Of a stretch of 38,204 nt of DNA, positions 27,020 through 35,077 are shown piece by piece (position 1 is the stretch's first letter; every line of letters starts with the position of its first letter). A model generated the notes under the pieces. The model searched no databases. It was not told the DNA's origin and saw nothing but the letters and a program-made list of their open reading frames with translations. The stretch spans positions 1 to 38,204 of the forward strand of contig NZ_VHIZ01000016.1 of NCBI RefSeq assembly GCF_006494375.1. The letters run 5' to 3'. A program made the translations under genes and the position numbers. The DNA is from Pantoea anthophila. GTDB lineage: Bacteria > Pseudomonadota > Gammaproteobacteria > Enterobacterales > Enterobacteriaceae.

Positions 27020-30000
27020 ATGTCTGAATTAAAACATCCGTATTATATTGTTTCACCTGACTATCGGGAGTCATCCGGTGGGATTCAGGCTTTGCACAAG
27101 CTCTGCCATCAGATAAACCTGCAGGGCGGTAACGCCTGGATGGTCGACTGCAATGTGATTAATCCCGCCTGGAAGACGCCAAGACTGGATGCGGAAACCT
27201 GGCGCCAGCATAAAAAAGCTCAGCTTACCCCCATCGCGGTCTACCCGGAGATCTATTCGGGCAATCCGCTTAACGCTGACGTCTGCGTGCGCTACATGTT
27301 AAATCATGAAGGGTTACTCAATGGAAACCGTTTAAACGAATCCGAAGAGGATCTCTTTTTCTGGTATAGCTCCCAACTGATTATCAATGAACCTGACGTT
27401 GATTTTCTGACGATGGTGGGGCCGGATTTAGAGCTGTTTTATGACGATGGCAGAGCAAAAACGACGACGCTTCTTTATCTGAATCGCGTGCCGGTAGAGA
27501 AGGTGGATTTTACAACCTTACCGGACAACATCGTCATCATATCGGTGAAGAATCCTCGTCCTCTGGCGGAACTGGCTGAGATGCTGAAATCGGCCAGCGT
27601 GATGTATACCTTTGAATGGTCCGGGACCTGTAATCTTGCTGCGCTTTGTGGAACGCCTGTCGTCTCAATGGTTGCACAGGGGTATGAGAAACTCGCGATC
27701 TCAGAGGCGTCGATTCGCGATATGGGAGGGGCCGGGGTCTGCTTCAGTGATGATACCGCTGAATTAGAGCGCGAGCGTGCCCGGCTCTGGAAAGTTCGCG
27801 ACAACATGAGAAAATTTGAAGCGGATTTCTCACAGCAGCTTCGTCACTTTTTTATTAAAACGCAGACGGCTGCCGGTATTAAAAATGAAGAGAAGGTTGT
27901 CTCAACGCAAAAGTGGCTTGCCGACTACCCGGTAAAAAATTACGCGCACAGCAGCGCAGAAACGGCTCTCTCTGTTCGCGTTATCATTCTGGACGACAAT
28001 CCCGCCGTTGCGTGCGACAGCATACTTTCATCACTCAGGTATGTGGGGCTGGAGGCTGAAATTTATGCTGTCGATGCCTCCGCTGAACAGGAGCAGGGCA
28101 AAGGCCACTTTAGCGGCTGGTTACATCAACTGCTTATCGAAGACCCGTGTGAATGGGTATTATTTCTGCGATCCGGTGACCTCATTTATCCGGAGCTGTT
28201 TTCCGGCCTTTGGCTTTTCAAAGAGCAAACCGCGGCGTCACTGGCATTTTATTCTGACCGGGTCGTCCGGCAGGCTGACGGCCTGTGTGAGATGTTTTTA
28301 CCCGATTTTGATCGGGATTATTTTCTGGCGCTGCCCGAGCGATTTGCCCGTGGAGCCTTCTTCAGACGCGAATTGTGTCTGGAGATTGTCCGCGCGCGAA
28401 ACATTTCTCCTCACACTGTCGAAACAGCGTTTTTATTACAGCTGGTCAGTGCTGGCCTTGCTGCCGATATCCGGCACGTTCCGGTTCCGCTGATTAAGCT
28501 TTTATCAAAAGAGCGTGAGCATACCTCTTTAAAGGAATCTCTGCTGGCTGAATATCTCGCGGGCAGCGAGTACAGCCAGGCGTCGGTTGAAAGAGAGGGC
28601 TCTGTTTTTACTGTCCGATACGACGCCAGCGGAATCAGTAAGTTAACCGTTATTCTTGTCGTGGAAGATGACATTAACCGCACTAAGCGAGCAGTAGCGA
28701 CCTTTGTCGATACCGTTGTGGATGTCGACTATGAAATCATTTTTATTGATAACGGCTCAACGGACCCGGCGGTCAGAGAGTGGCTCTCCTCTCTGGCAAC
28801 GATGAATAACGCTATCTTCAGGGTCTTTTTTGTAGACGAAAAAATTAATACTGTCAGCGCCATGAATTATGGCATTTCAGTGGCGCGAGGCGAATTTACA
28901 CTCTGCCTCTCTGCGGGTATTTATTTTAATCATACGCGCTGGCTGGAAGCCTTACTGGATCACTGTGGCCGCGCTGAACTCCTCGCCTGTGCGCCTTTTC
29001 TGGTCGACAACCGTGAAGATCTTTACTCTTCCGGACGAATTGATGGCGGCTTTCGCCGGAAATATGGTCAGGCTGAAACCGCATCGTCAACAGACTCGCC
29101 AGGCCAGGCTGACCGGGTTGCTCCGCAGCAACATCTGCTGCTGACGACTGAATGTATTATGATCCGTACCTCATCCTGTCAGCAGGCAGGAGGGCTGGAT
29201 GAGCAGTTTGCGACTCTTCCTGAGGCCATCAGCGATCTGCTATTGCGGGCTTCAGTGCCAGGCGTGGTTAAAATAGCGGTTCCGCTCTCCAGAGTCAGTT
29301 ATGACGACGTACTGACGGATGTGTCGTTAGTTTCCGGAAATAGCCTTTTTACAGAGAAATGGCTTCGATATATAGCCCACGACCCCGCCTCGAATCCCAA
29401 TATCAGCCGGAAGGAGGGGGAGGTTGTCAGGGAAAATAATCATCCGCTGCTGGCCGCCAGATTAGGCTTTCCACTCAGCGCCTTATGGGTATTTAATGCC
29501 GGCGACCATGACGAAACTCAGCGTGTGAAAGAACTTTCCCGGCTGACTACAGCGTCGGACAGCCTGATTGCCGCACTGGACTGTCAACGCTCAACGCCTG
29601 TTGAACTTTATCGGCTGAACCCGGCGCATATTGTGTTCAGCGATAGCGTGGCGAGCCGCGATGCGCAGTTGATTAAAAACAAAGCAGCGCTTCCGGAGAC
29701 CCGTTTCGTCGTTGAAGTCACCAGAGAGTCGTTTCGCAACGGGCAGTTGGCTGATGAAGGCCTGCAGAATGCTGATACATTACTGGTCAGAAACAGTGCG
29801 GCGCTGACACTTTTTCGTGATAAACACGCGGTGCTGCAGGCTGACAAACTCAGTACAGCATGGCAGCGGCTCGCTCCTCCTGAGGATCGTCCCTCTGAAC
29901 ATTCAGGCAAGCCCAGAGTGGGGGTGGTTCTGACAGATTTAATGACAGAAGACTGGATGCTGATTGACACCCTTATCAGAGAAATGAGTGAACGTGTTGA

Positions 30001-30412
30001 CTGGATTATATACGGGGCCTGTCCTGATGTCTGGAAGCATACGGTCCACGAATATTATCGTAAAGTTCCGCACAGCAGGCTCCCGGCGATGTTTCAGTCA
30101 CTGAAACTGGACCTGGCGCTGGCACCCCTTGCAGAGACACTTCCTAACCAGGCAGAAGGCCATCGGGTCATTGCGCAGTTAGGTGCCTGCGGTTATCCGG
30201 TGCTTGCCAGCGATCATGAGGCCTACAAAGCGATTGGCAGTGTTAAGCGCATTAAAAATAAAACGTCTCAGTGGCGATTTATGATTAATAAACTGATTAA
30301 CAATCCCCCTATGATGCGAAGCTTGGGTGAGGCTCTGTATGAGGAAGTCAATACATGCTGGATTCATCTTCCGGGTGAACGCCCCGCATGGCTGAAGACG
30401 CAATCCTCATAA
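27020..30412 (+). CDS. Second giant glycosyltransferase (partner of the preceding one)
   Basis: The protein is 1130 residues from the ATG at 27020, chosen because a GGGA site sits 6 nt upstream; the frame opens at 26990. It has an N-terminal GT4-like half (from residue 7, SPDYRESSGGIQALHKLCHQ) and a weak GT2-like segment (about 319). A clearer GT2-like domain follows (about 541, KLTVILVVEDD...IDNGSTDP), then a C-terminal GT4-like domain (about 963-1130) homologous to that of the preceding protein. In that domain the acidic RLLEYGACG motif has become VIAQLGACG, so this copy may be catalytically weak. It probably acts with the upstream enzyme on flagellin. Confidence 0.82.
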   Translation: MSELKHPYYIVSPDYRESSGGIQALHKLCHQINLQGGNAWMVDCNVINPAWKTPRLDAETWRQHKKAQLTPIAVYPEIYSGNPLNADVCVRYMLNHEGLLNGNRLNESEEDLFFWYSSQLIINEPDVDFLTMVGPDLELFYDDGRAKTTTLLYLNRVPVEKVDFTTLPDNIVIISVKNPRPLAELAEMLKSASVMYTFEWSGTCNLAALCGTPVVSMVAQGYEKLAISEASIRDMGGAGVCFSDDTAELERERARLWKVRDNMRKFEADFSQQLRHFFIKTQTAAGIKNEEKVVSTQKWLADYPVKNYAHSSAETALSVRVIILDDNPAVACDSILSSLRYVGLEAEIYAVDASAEQEQGKGHFSGWLHQLLIEDPCEWVLFLRSGDLIYPELFSGLWLFKEQTAASLAFYSDRVVRQADGLCEMFLPDFDRDYFLALPERFARGAFFRRELCLEIVRARNISPHTVETAFLLQLVSAGLAADIRHVPVPLIKLLSKEREHTSLKESLLAEYLAGSEYSQASVEREGSVFTVRYDASGISKLTVILVVEDDINRTKRAVATFVDTVVDVDYEIIFIDNGSTDPAVREWLSSLATMNNAIFRVFFVDEKINTVSAMNYGISVARGEFTLCLSAGIYFNHTRWLEALLDHCGRAELLACAPFLVDNREDLYSSGRIDGGFRRKYGQAETASSTDSPGQADRVAPQQHLLLTTECIMIRTSSCQQAGGLDEQFATLPEAISDLLLRASVPGVVKIAVPLSRVSYDDVLTDVSLVSGNSLFTEKWLRYIAHDPASNPNISRKEGEVVRENNHPLLAARLGFPLSALWVFNAGDHDETQRVKELSRLTTASDSLIAALDCQRSTPVELYRLNPAHIVFSDSVASRDAQLIKNKAALPETRFVVEVTRESFRNGQLADEGLQNADTLLVRNSAALTLFRDKHAVLQADKLSTAWQRLAPPEDRPSEHSGKPRVGVVLTDLMTEDWMLIDTLIREMSERVDWIIYGACPDVWKHTVHEYYRKVPHSRLPAMFQSLKLDLALAPLAETLPNQAEGHRVIAQLGACGYPVLASDHEAYKAIGSVKRIKNKTSQWRFMINKLINNPPMMRSLGEALYEEVNTCWIHLPGERPAWLKTQSS

Positions 30413-30417
30413 ATTCC

Positions 30418-30462
30418 GTCTGAGCGGCATGTAGCAAAGCCGCTCAGACGACATCGGTTTTT
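30418..30462 (+). terminator. Terminator after the glycosyltransferase pair
   Basis: GTCTGAGCGGC (30418-30428) pairs with GCCGCTCAGAC (30439-30449) in an 11 bp stem. A TTTTTT run follows 7 nt later, ending at 30462. Confidence 0.7.
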
Positions 30463-30519
30463 TGCAGAACCAGCCTCGGTCAGGCTGCCTGTACCTGCAT
30501 CACAACTACCCCCGCCCGT

Positions 30520-30546
30520 TACAGTTCCCGCCACGCTTGCCGATAA
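30520..30546 (+). promoter_or_regulatory. Sigma-28 promoter upstream of the HNH gene
   Basis: TACAGTTC (30520-30527), an 11 nt spacer and GCCGATAA (30539-30546) give a full -10 match and six of eight -35 matches to the FliA consensus. It ends 49 bp before the HNH gene start and lies after the terminator of the preceding operon, so it most likely serves that gene. Confidence 0.82.
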
Positions 30547-30595
30547 CTCTTCACAGAACACTATAACTTTCGATGTTAACTTTTGTGGAGTGTCT

Positions 30596-31564
30596 ATGCG
30601 CTTCAACTATGACCTGCTGCCGGGTGAGCGGCTGACGTTTGAAGAGATCGCCCGGCGTTATGCCCAGCAATACCCTGATGAAAAAGAGCTGACGGCACGT
30701 GCACTGCTGAGTCCCTCAACCGGGTTGCGAACCCTGAAGATACGCGCGGTCTTCGCCCAGGAAGAGAGCAACAGCCCGCTGGAGGATCTGCTGTTTATCT
30801 CCAGTGATAACGAGCGCAAGAATTACCTGCGCCGCTTTGAGCACTATCTGAAGCAGAATCTCTCTTTCCTCTATTTCCGCCGCAGCGAGAACGAAAAGCG
30901 CGACAACCTGTGGAAAGTGATGGGCAGCAGTCAGGTTTTTGCCATGATCGATCCGCAATCTGCCACGGCGCAGAATCTGCTGCAGAGTCGCGGCTATAAA
31001 CTGGTGATGATGCATCAGGATGAGGATGAGGCCTACTGGCAGCTCTTTAACCCGCAGGCGAACCCCTGTTTTCCGCAGTCGCAGACTATCCAGTTTATCG
31101 TGGTGCTGAGTACGCCAGAGCACAAGGTGCCTGCAGCGGTGATGCCGGGGACGGAAGTCGGACGACGCGTCAAGGCGCGGGTGCTGCAGCGGGCAAGCCA
31201 GGCGGAGTTTATCGCCGGTGTAAAAGCCCGCTACGGTGCCTGTGTCATGACCGGCACAGAGCTGACCGAACGGCATAGCTGGCCCTGGGTCGAAGCCTGC
31301 CATATCGACACCCAGGAGAGCGATGACGGGCTGGTGGCGGACAACAGCATCGATAACGGCCTGTTTTTACGCAGTGATTTGCAGCGGTTGTTTATTAACC
31401 GATTGATTAGCATTGATGGTGAGTCGGGACAGATCACCGTGCATCCCGGCGAGGATGCACAACAACATATTTCGCCCTGGTATCAGGAACTGGATGGCCG
31501 GATTTGCAGCCTGTGGGCTGCGGTGCCACCCGCCACGCGGCAACGGCTGCGCGCCCGTCGATAA
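30596..31564 (+). CDS. HNH-endonuclease-domain protein
   Basis: The protein is 322 residues from the ATG at 30596 (GGAG 5 nt upstream; a GTG at 30590 is in frame). The C-terminal part (about residues 205-275) is an HNH_2-like nuclease domain: CVMTGTELTERH, ACHIDTQESDD, DNGLFLRSDLQRLF. The first His (ACHI) and the Asn (DNG) are kept. The position where relatives usually have His (DLHRLF) is Gln, so catalysis is uncertain. The N-terminal 200 residues are charged and not recognised. The gene sits between the flagellin-glycosylation genes and fliA and has its own sigma-28 promoter. Confidence 0.85.
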   Translation: MRFNYDLLPGERLTFEEIARRYAQQYPDEKELTARALLSPSTGLRTLKIRAVFAQEESNSPLEDLLFISSDNERKNYLRRFEHYLKQNLSFLYFRRSENEKRDNLWKVMGSSQVFAMIDPQSATAQNLLQSRGYKLVMMHQDEDEAYWQLFNPQANPCFPQSQTIQFIVVLSTPEHKVPAAVMPGTEVGRRVKARVLQRASQAEFIAGVKARYGACVMTGTELTERHSWPWVEACHIDTQESDDGLVADNSIDNGLFLRSDLQRLFINRLISIDGESGQITVHPGEDAQQHISPWYQELDGRICSLWAAVPPATRQRLRARR

Positions 31565-31657
31565 TCCCCGCTGAAGAGTGCAGAAGGATCTGCATTCTGA
31601 AGTAACAAAAGTGAAATAGCCTCGTTTTACCCCGCCTATTCCTCCAATCGAAAACGC

Positions 31658-31684
31658 TACAGAATTGGATAATCATGCCGATAA
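31658..31684 (+). promoter_or_regulatory. Sigma-28 promoter of fliA (autoregulatory)
   Basis: TACAGAAT (31658-31665), 11 nt and GCCGATAA (31677-31684) form a FliA-type promoter with a full -10 and five of eight -35 bases. It ends 24 bp before the fliA start. E. coli fliA also has a sigma-28 promoter in addition to its FlhDC one. Confidence 0.78.
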
Positions 31685-31708
31685 CATCATTAACGCAGGG
31701 TAGTCAAC

Positions 31709-32431
31709 GTGAACGATTTCTATACCGCCGAAGGCGTGATGGACAAGCATTCGCTCTGGCAGCGCTACGTGCCGCTGGTGCGCCATGAAGCGCTGCGTCT
31801 GCAGGTTCGCCTGCCGGCCAGCGTTGAACTTGACGATTTGCTGCAGGCCGGGGGGATAGGGCTGTTGAATGCCGTAGAGCGTTATGACGCGCTACAGGGA
31901 ACAGCCTTTACCACCTACGCCGTACAGCGTATTCGTGGCGCAATGCTCGACGAGCTTCGCAGTCGGGACTGGGCACCGCGCAGCGTGCGCCGCAACGCGC
32001 GTGAGGTGGCCGGAGCGATGCACAAGGTAGAACAGTCGCTGGGGCGTTCCGCCTCCGAGCAGGAAGTGGCGCAGCAGCTGAACGTTTCCATGGAGGAGTA
32101 CCGGCAGATCCTGCTGGACACCAACAACAGTCAACTTTTCTCCTACGACGAGTATCGGGAAGAGCACGGCGACAGTGCGGAGCTGGTGACGGACGGCCAT
32201 GAGGAGGCTAATCCGCTTCATCAGTTGCTTGAAGGGAGTCTGCGTGAGCGCGTCATTGAAGCGATCGAAGCGTTACCCGATCGTGAAAAGATGGTGCTGA
32301 CACTGTACTACCAGGAAGAACTGAACCTGAAAGAGATTGGCGCGGTGCTTGATGTGGGTGAATCCCGCGTCAGTCAGCTGCACAGTCAGGCGATTAAACG
32401 CCTGCGGGCCCGGCTTACGGGAGCGCGCTAG
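31709..32431 (+). CDS. fliA: FliA, flagellar sigma factor (sigma-28)
   Basis: The 240-residue protein is nearly identical to E. coli FliA, including YTAEGVMDKHSLWQRYVPLV, region 2 (DDLLQAGGIGLLNAVERYDA) and region 4 (EIGAVLDVGESRVSQLHSQA). It directs RNA polymerase to late flagellar promoters and is held by FlgM until the hook is complete. The start is GTG, as in E. coli, with a weak AGGG site. It carries fliZ 50 nt downstream in the same unit. Confidence 0.98.
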   Translation: MNDFYTAEGVMDKHSLWQRYVPLVRHEALRLQVRLPASVELDDLLQAGGIGLLNAVERYDALQGTAFTTYAVQRIRGAMLDELRSRDWAPRSVRRNAREVAGAMHKVEQSLGRSASEQEVAQQLNVSMEEYRQILLDTNNSQLFSYDEYREEHGDSAELVTDGHEEANPLHQLLEGSLRERVIEAIEALPDREKMVLTLYYQEELNLKEIGAVLDVGESRVSQLHSQAIKRLRARLTGAR

Positions 32432-32481
32432 CAGTATCAGTTCCTGGCGATTCAAAAATATAAGAAACCGGGGACTCAGTA

Positions 32482-32985
32482 ATGGGAGCCAAGACCAAGG
32501 CCAGACCGTTAAGTCGTTATCTTAAAGACTATAAACACAGCCAGAGCAACTGTTCACATTGTGGCAAGGTATTAGATCGAATGGCGCTCGTTTTTCGTGG
32601 TCAGATCATCAATAAAGAGGCCATCGCTCGGATGGACCAGATGATTGATGAACAACTGTGGCTGAAACTTCAGCCAGAGCTGACCGCGCTCTGTCGCTTC
32701 TGCAGCGATATTTTTTGCAATACTCATCCGAATTATTTCGACATTATGGCGTTTAAACAGTACCTGTTTGAACAGACAGAAATGAGCCCCAGCACGATTC
32801 GCGAATATGTGGTGCGGCTGCGTCGGCTGGATGAGATGCTCAAAGCCAAAAATTTCCCCGCCGACAGGCTTAAGGGAGAGAGCTGGCATCAGTGTCTGGA
32901 AAGCGATCTGCCGGATGCCGGAAATAATAATTACCGCATCGCGCTGCGCAAGTACGATCAATTCTTAGGCTGGCAGCAGGGGTAA
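32482..32985 (+). CDS. fliZ: FliZ, regulator antagonising RpoS-type promoters
   Basis: The 167-residue protein matches FliZ: RPLSRYLKDYKHSQSNCSHC at the start, FDIMAFKQYLFEQTEMSPST and EYVVRLRRLDEML in the core-binding-like domain, NNYRIALRKYDQF at the end. FliZ binds sigma-S-type promoters as a repressor and boosts flagellar expression. Cys pairs near residues 24-27 (CSHC) and 71-74 (CRFC), plus CNTH, suggest a metal site. It follows fliA in one operon. Confidence 0.95.
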   Translation: MGAKTKARPLSRYLKDYKHSQSNCSHCGKVLDRMALVFRGQIINKEAIARMDQMIDEQLWLKLQPELTALCRFCSDIFCNTHPNYFDIMAFKQYLFEQTEMSPSTIREYVVRLRRLDEMLKAKNFPADRLKGESWHQCLESDLPDAGNNNYRIALRKYDQFLGWQQG

Positions 32986-33004
32986 CCCTGGTCTGCACCG
33001 AGGA

Positions 33005-33070
33005 CTCCCCCCGCGTGCCTGCGGCACGTTACTCTGTTATCCGCCTGCCGGGTAACGGAGAAGGGGGGAG
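33005..33070 (+). ncRNA. Predicted three-way-junction RNA structure
   Basis: A 66 nt element folds completely by eye. The outer stem CTCCCCCC (33005-33012) pairs with GGGGGGAG (33063-33070). Inside are two hairpins: CGTGCC-tgc-GGCACG (33014-33028), and a 12 bp stem from CTCTGTTATCCG (33032-33043) to CGGGTAACGGAG (33049-33060) with only two G-T pairs. No T-run follows, so it is not a simple terminator. It could be a small RNA, a processed leader of the dcyD-tcy operon, or a mobile palindromic repeat. Strand is assumed from the flanking genes. Confidence 0.5.
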
Positions 33071-33178
33071 CACGGCGCCGCTTCCTCACCGCATCGACGG
33101 TCACCTGAATCAGAGTGATCCTTTGCGCATCTTCTGCAACACTGTAAGGATAATTTGAATGCCCGAACGGAGGCAGCA

Positions 33179-34165
33179 TTGTCTTTACATCTGTTACACC
33201 AATTCCCGCGTCTTGAACTGCTGGGCGCCCCGACACCGTTAGAACACCTGCCACGCCTCTCCGACTATCTGGGTCGCGATATTTTCATCAAACGTGATGA
33301 CTTCACGCCAGTGGCGATGGGCGGCAACAAGCTGCGAAAACTCGAATTCCTGGCGGCCGATGCGCTGCGCGAAGGGGCGGATGTGCTGCTGACGGCGGGC
33401 GCGATCCAGTCCAACCATGTGCGCCAGACAGCGGCCGTGGCAGCCCGCCTCGGCCTGAAGTGCGTGGCACTGCTGGAAAACCCGATTGGTACCCACTCTG
33501 AAAACTACCTGAGCAACGGCAACCGCCTGCTGCTGGATCTGATGGATGCGGAGGTGATCGCCGTGGATGCGCTGCATAATCCCGCCGAACAGCTGGCTGA
33601 AGAGGCTACACGTCTGGAAGCGCAGGGATTCCGTCCTTATATCGTTCCGGTCGGCGGCTCAAATGCGCTGGGTGCGCTAGGCTATGTGGAGTGCGCCCAG
33701 GAGATTGCACATCAGAGCGAAGGCGTGGTGGATTTTGCCGCCGTCGTGGTGGCATCAGGCAGCGCGGGCACCCATGCGGGGCTGGCGGTTGGCCTGGAGC
33801 AGCTGCTGCCGGAAACCGAGCTGGTGGGCGTCACTGTTTCACGTCAGACCGACGCGCAGTTACCTCTGGTTGAGCGGCTGCGTCAGTCGCTGGCAGCCTC
33901 ACTGGAGGTGCAGGCCACGGCCCCGATCACGCTGTGGGATGAGTACTTTGCGCCCCGCTATGGTGAGCCCAATGAGGAGGGCATGGAGGCGGTGAAACTG
34001 CTGGCAAGGCTGGAAGGCATTTTGCTGGACCCGGTCTATACCGGTAAGGCGATGGCCGGCCTGATTGATGGCATCAGTCAGAACCGCTTCCGTCGCGAAG
34101 GCCCGTTGCTGTTTATTCATACTGGCGGCGCGCCCGCGTTATTTGCTTATCATCCTTCGATCTGA
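33179..34165 (+). CDS. dcyD: D-cysteine desulfhydrase DcyD
   Basis: This PLP-dependent enzyme converts D-cysteine to pyruvate, ammonia and sulfide. It is closely similar to E. coli Dcy[21 protein letters not shown], the PLP-lysine motif [27 protein letters not shown], and [11 protein letters not shown] at the end. The start is taken as TTG at 33179: a GGAGG site lies 5 nt upstream and the resulting 328 residues equal the E. coli length. The frame opens at another TTG (33155). It comes before tcyJ here, whereas in E. coli it follows it. Confidence 0.93.
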   Translation: MSLHLLHQFPRLELLGAPTPLEHLPRLSDYLGRDIFIKRDDFTPVAMGGNKLRKLEFLAADALREGADVLLTAGAIQSNHVRQTAAVAARLGLKCVALLENPIGTHSENYLSNGNRLLLDLMDAEVIAVDALHNPAEQLAEEATRLEAQGFRPYIVPVGGSNALGALGYVECAQEIAHQSEGVVDFAAVVVASGSAGTHAGLAVGLEQLLPETELVGVTVSRQTDAQLPLVERLRQSLAASLEVQATAPITLWDEYFAPRYGEPNEEGMEAVKLLARLEGILLDPVYTGKAMAGLIDGISQNRFRREGPLLFIHTGGAPALFAYHPSI

Positions 34166-34276
34166 GACAAGCGAATAAAACAGTTTATACTCCGGGCGTT
34201 ATCATTCTGGACTGGCAGCGACTCGCCGTGCTGCCCTTAAAAAAACACACACAATACTGTCAAAAATGGGGTAAAT

Positions 34277-35077
34277 ATGTCCTTTTCTCGTGCAGGTCGT
34301 CAGATGGTGATGGGCGTTATGGCCGTGGCGCTGATTGCGGGCGTCAACGTTAAAACCTTTGCAGCGGAAAATCTGCTGAACAAGATTAAAGAGCGCGGCA
34401 CGCTGCTGGTGGGTCTGGAAGGCACCTATCCGCCGTTCAGCTTCCAGGATGAGCAGGGCAAGCTGACCGGTTTTGAAGTGGAATTTGCGCAGCAGCTGGC
34501 ACAGCACATGGGCGTTAAAGCGAGTCTGAAACCGACCAAATGGGATGGCATGCTGGCTTCCCTCGACGCGAAGCGCATCGATGTGGTGATTAACCAGGTG
34601 ACCATTTCCGATGAGCGCAAGAAGAAGTATGACTTCTCTACGCCTTACACCATCTCCGGTATTCAGGCGCTGACCATGAAGGCCAACGCCAGCACCATCA
34701 GCAAACCGGCTGATCTGGCGGGTAAAAAGGTTGGCGTGGGTCTCGGCACTAACTACGAGCAGTGGCTGCGTGAGAACGTGAAGGGCGTGGACGTGCGTAC
34801 CTATGATGATGACCCGACCAAATATCAGGATCTGCGCTCAGGTCGTCTGAATGCCATTCTGGTTGACCGTCTGGCGGCGCTGGATCTGGTGAAGAAAACC
34901 GGCGATACCATGGCGGTAGCGGGTGACGCTTTCTCCCGTCAGGAAGCGGGCGTTGCCGTGCGTAAAGGCAACGACGATCTGCTGAAAGCGATCGACCAGG
35001 CCATTGCTGATATGCAGAAAGATGGCTCGCTGAGCAAGCTGTCTCAGAAATGGTTTGGCGCGGACGTGACGAAATAA
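34277..35077 (+). CDS. tcyJ: TcyJ (FliY), periplasmic cystine-binding protein
   Basis: The 266-residue protein has a signal peptide (about residues 1-29, ending TFAA) and a class 3 solute-binding fold. Examples are RGTLLVGLEGTYPPFSFQDE, GFEVEFAQQLA and KPTKWDGMLASLDAKRIDVV. It matches E. coli FliY/TcyJ, the L-cystine receptor of the TcyJLN ABC importer. The stop is fused to the tcyL start (TAATG). Despite the old fliY name it is not a flagellar part. Confidence 0.97.
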   Translation: MSFSRAGRQMVMGVMAVALIAGVNVKTFAAENLLNKIKERGTLLVGLEGTYPPFSFQDEQGKLTGFEVEFAQQLAQHMGVKASLKPTKWDGMLASLDAKRIDVVINQVTISDERKKKYDFSTPYTISGIQALTMKANASTISKPADLAGKKVGVGLGTNYEQWLRENVKGVDVRTYDDDPTKYQDLRSGRLNAILVDRLAALDLVKKTGDTMAVAGDAFSRQEAGVAVRKGNDDLLKAIDQAIADMQKDGSLSKLSQKWFGADVTK

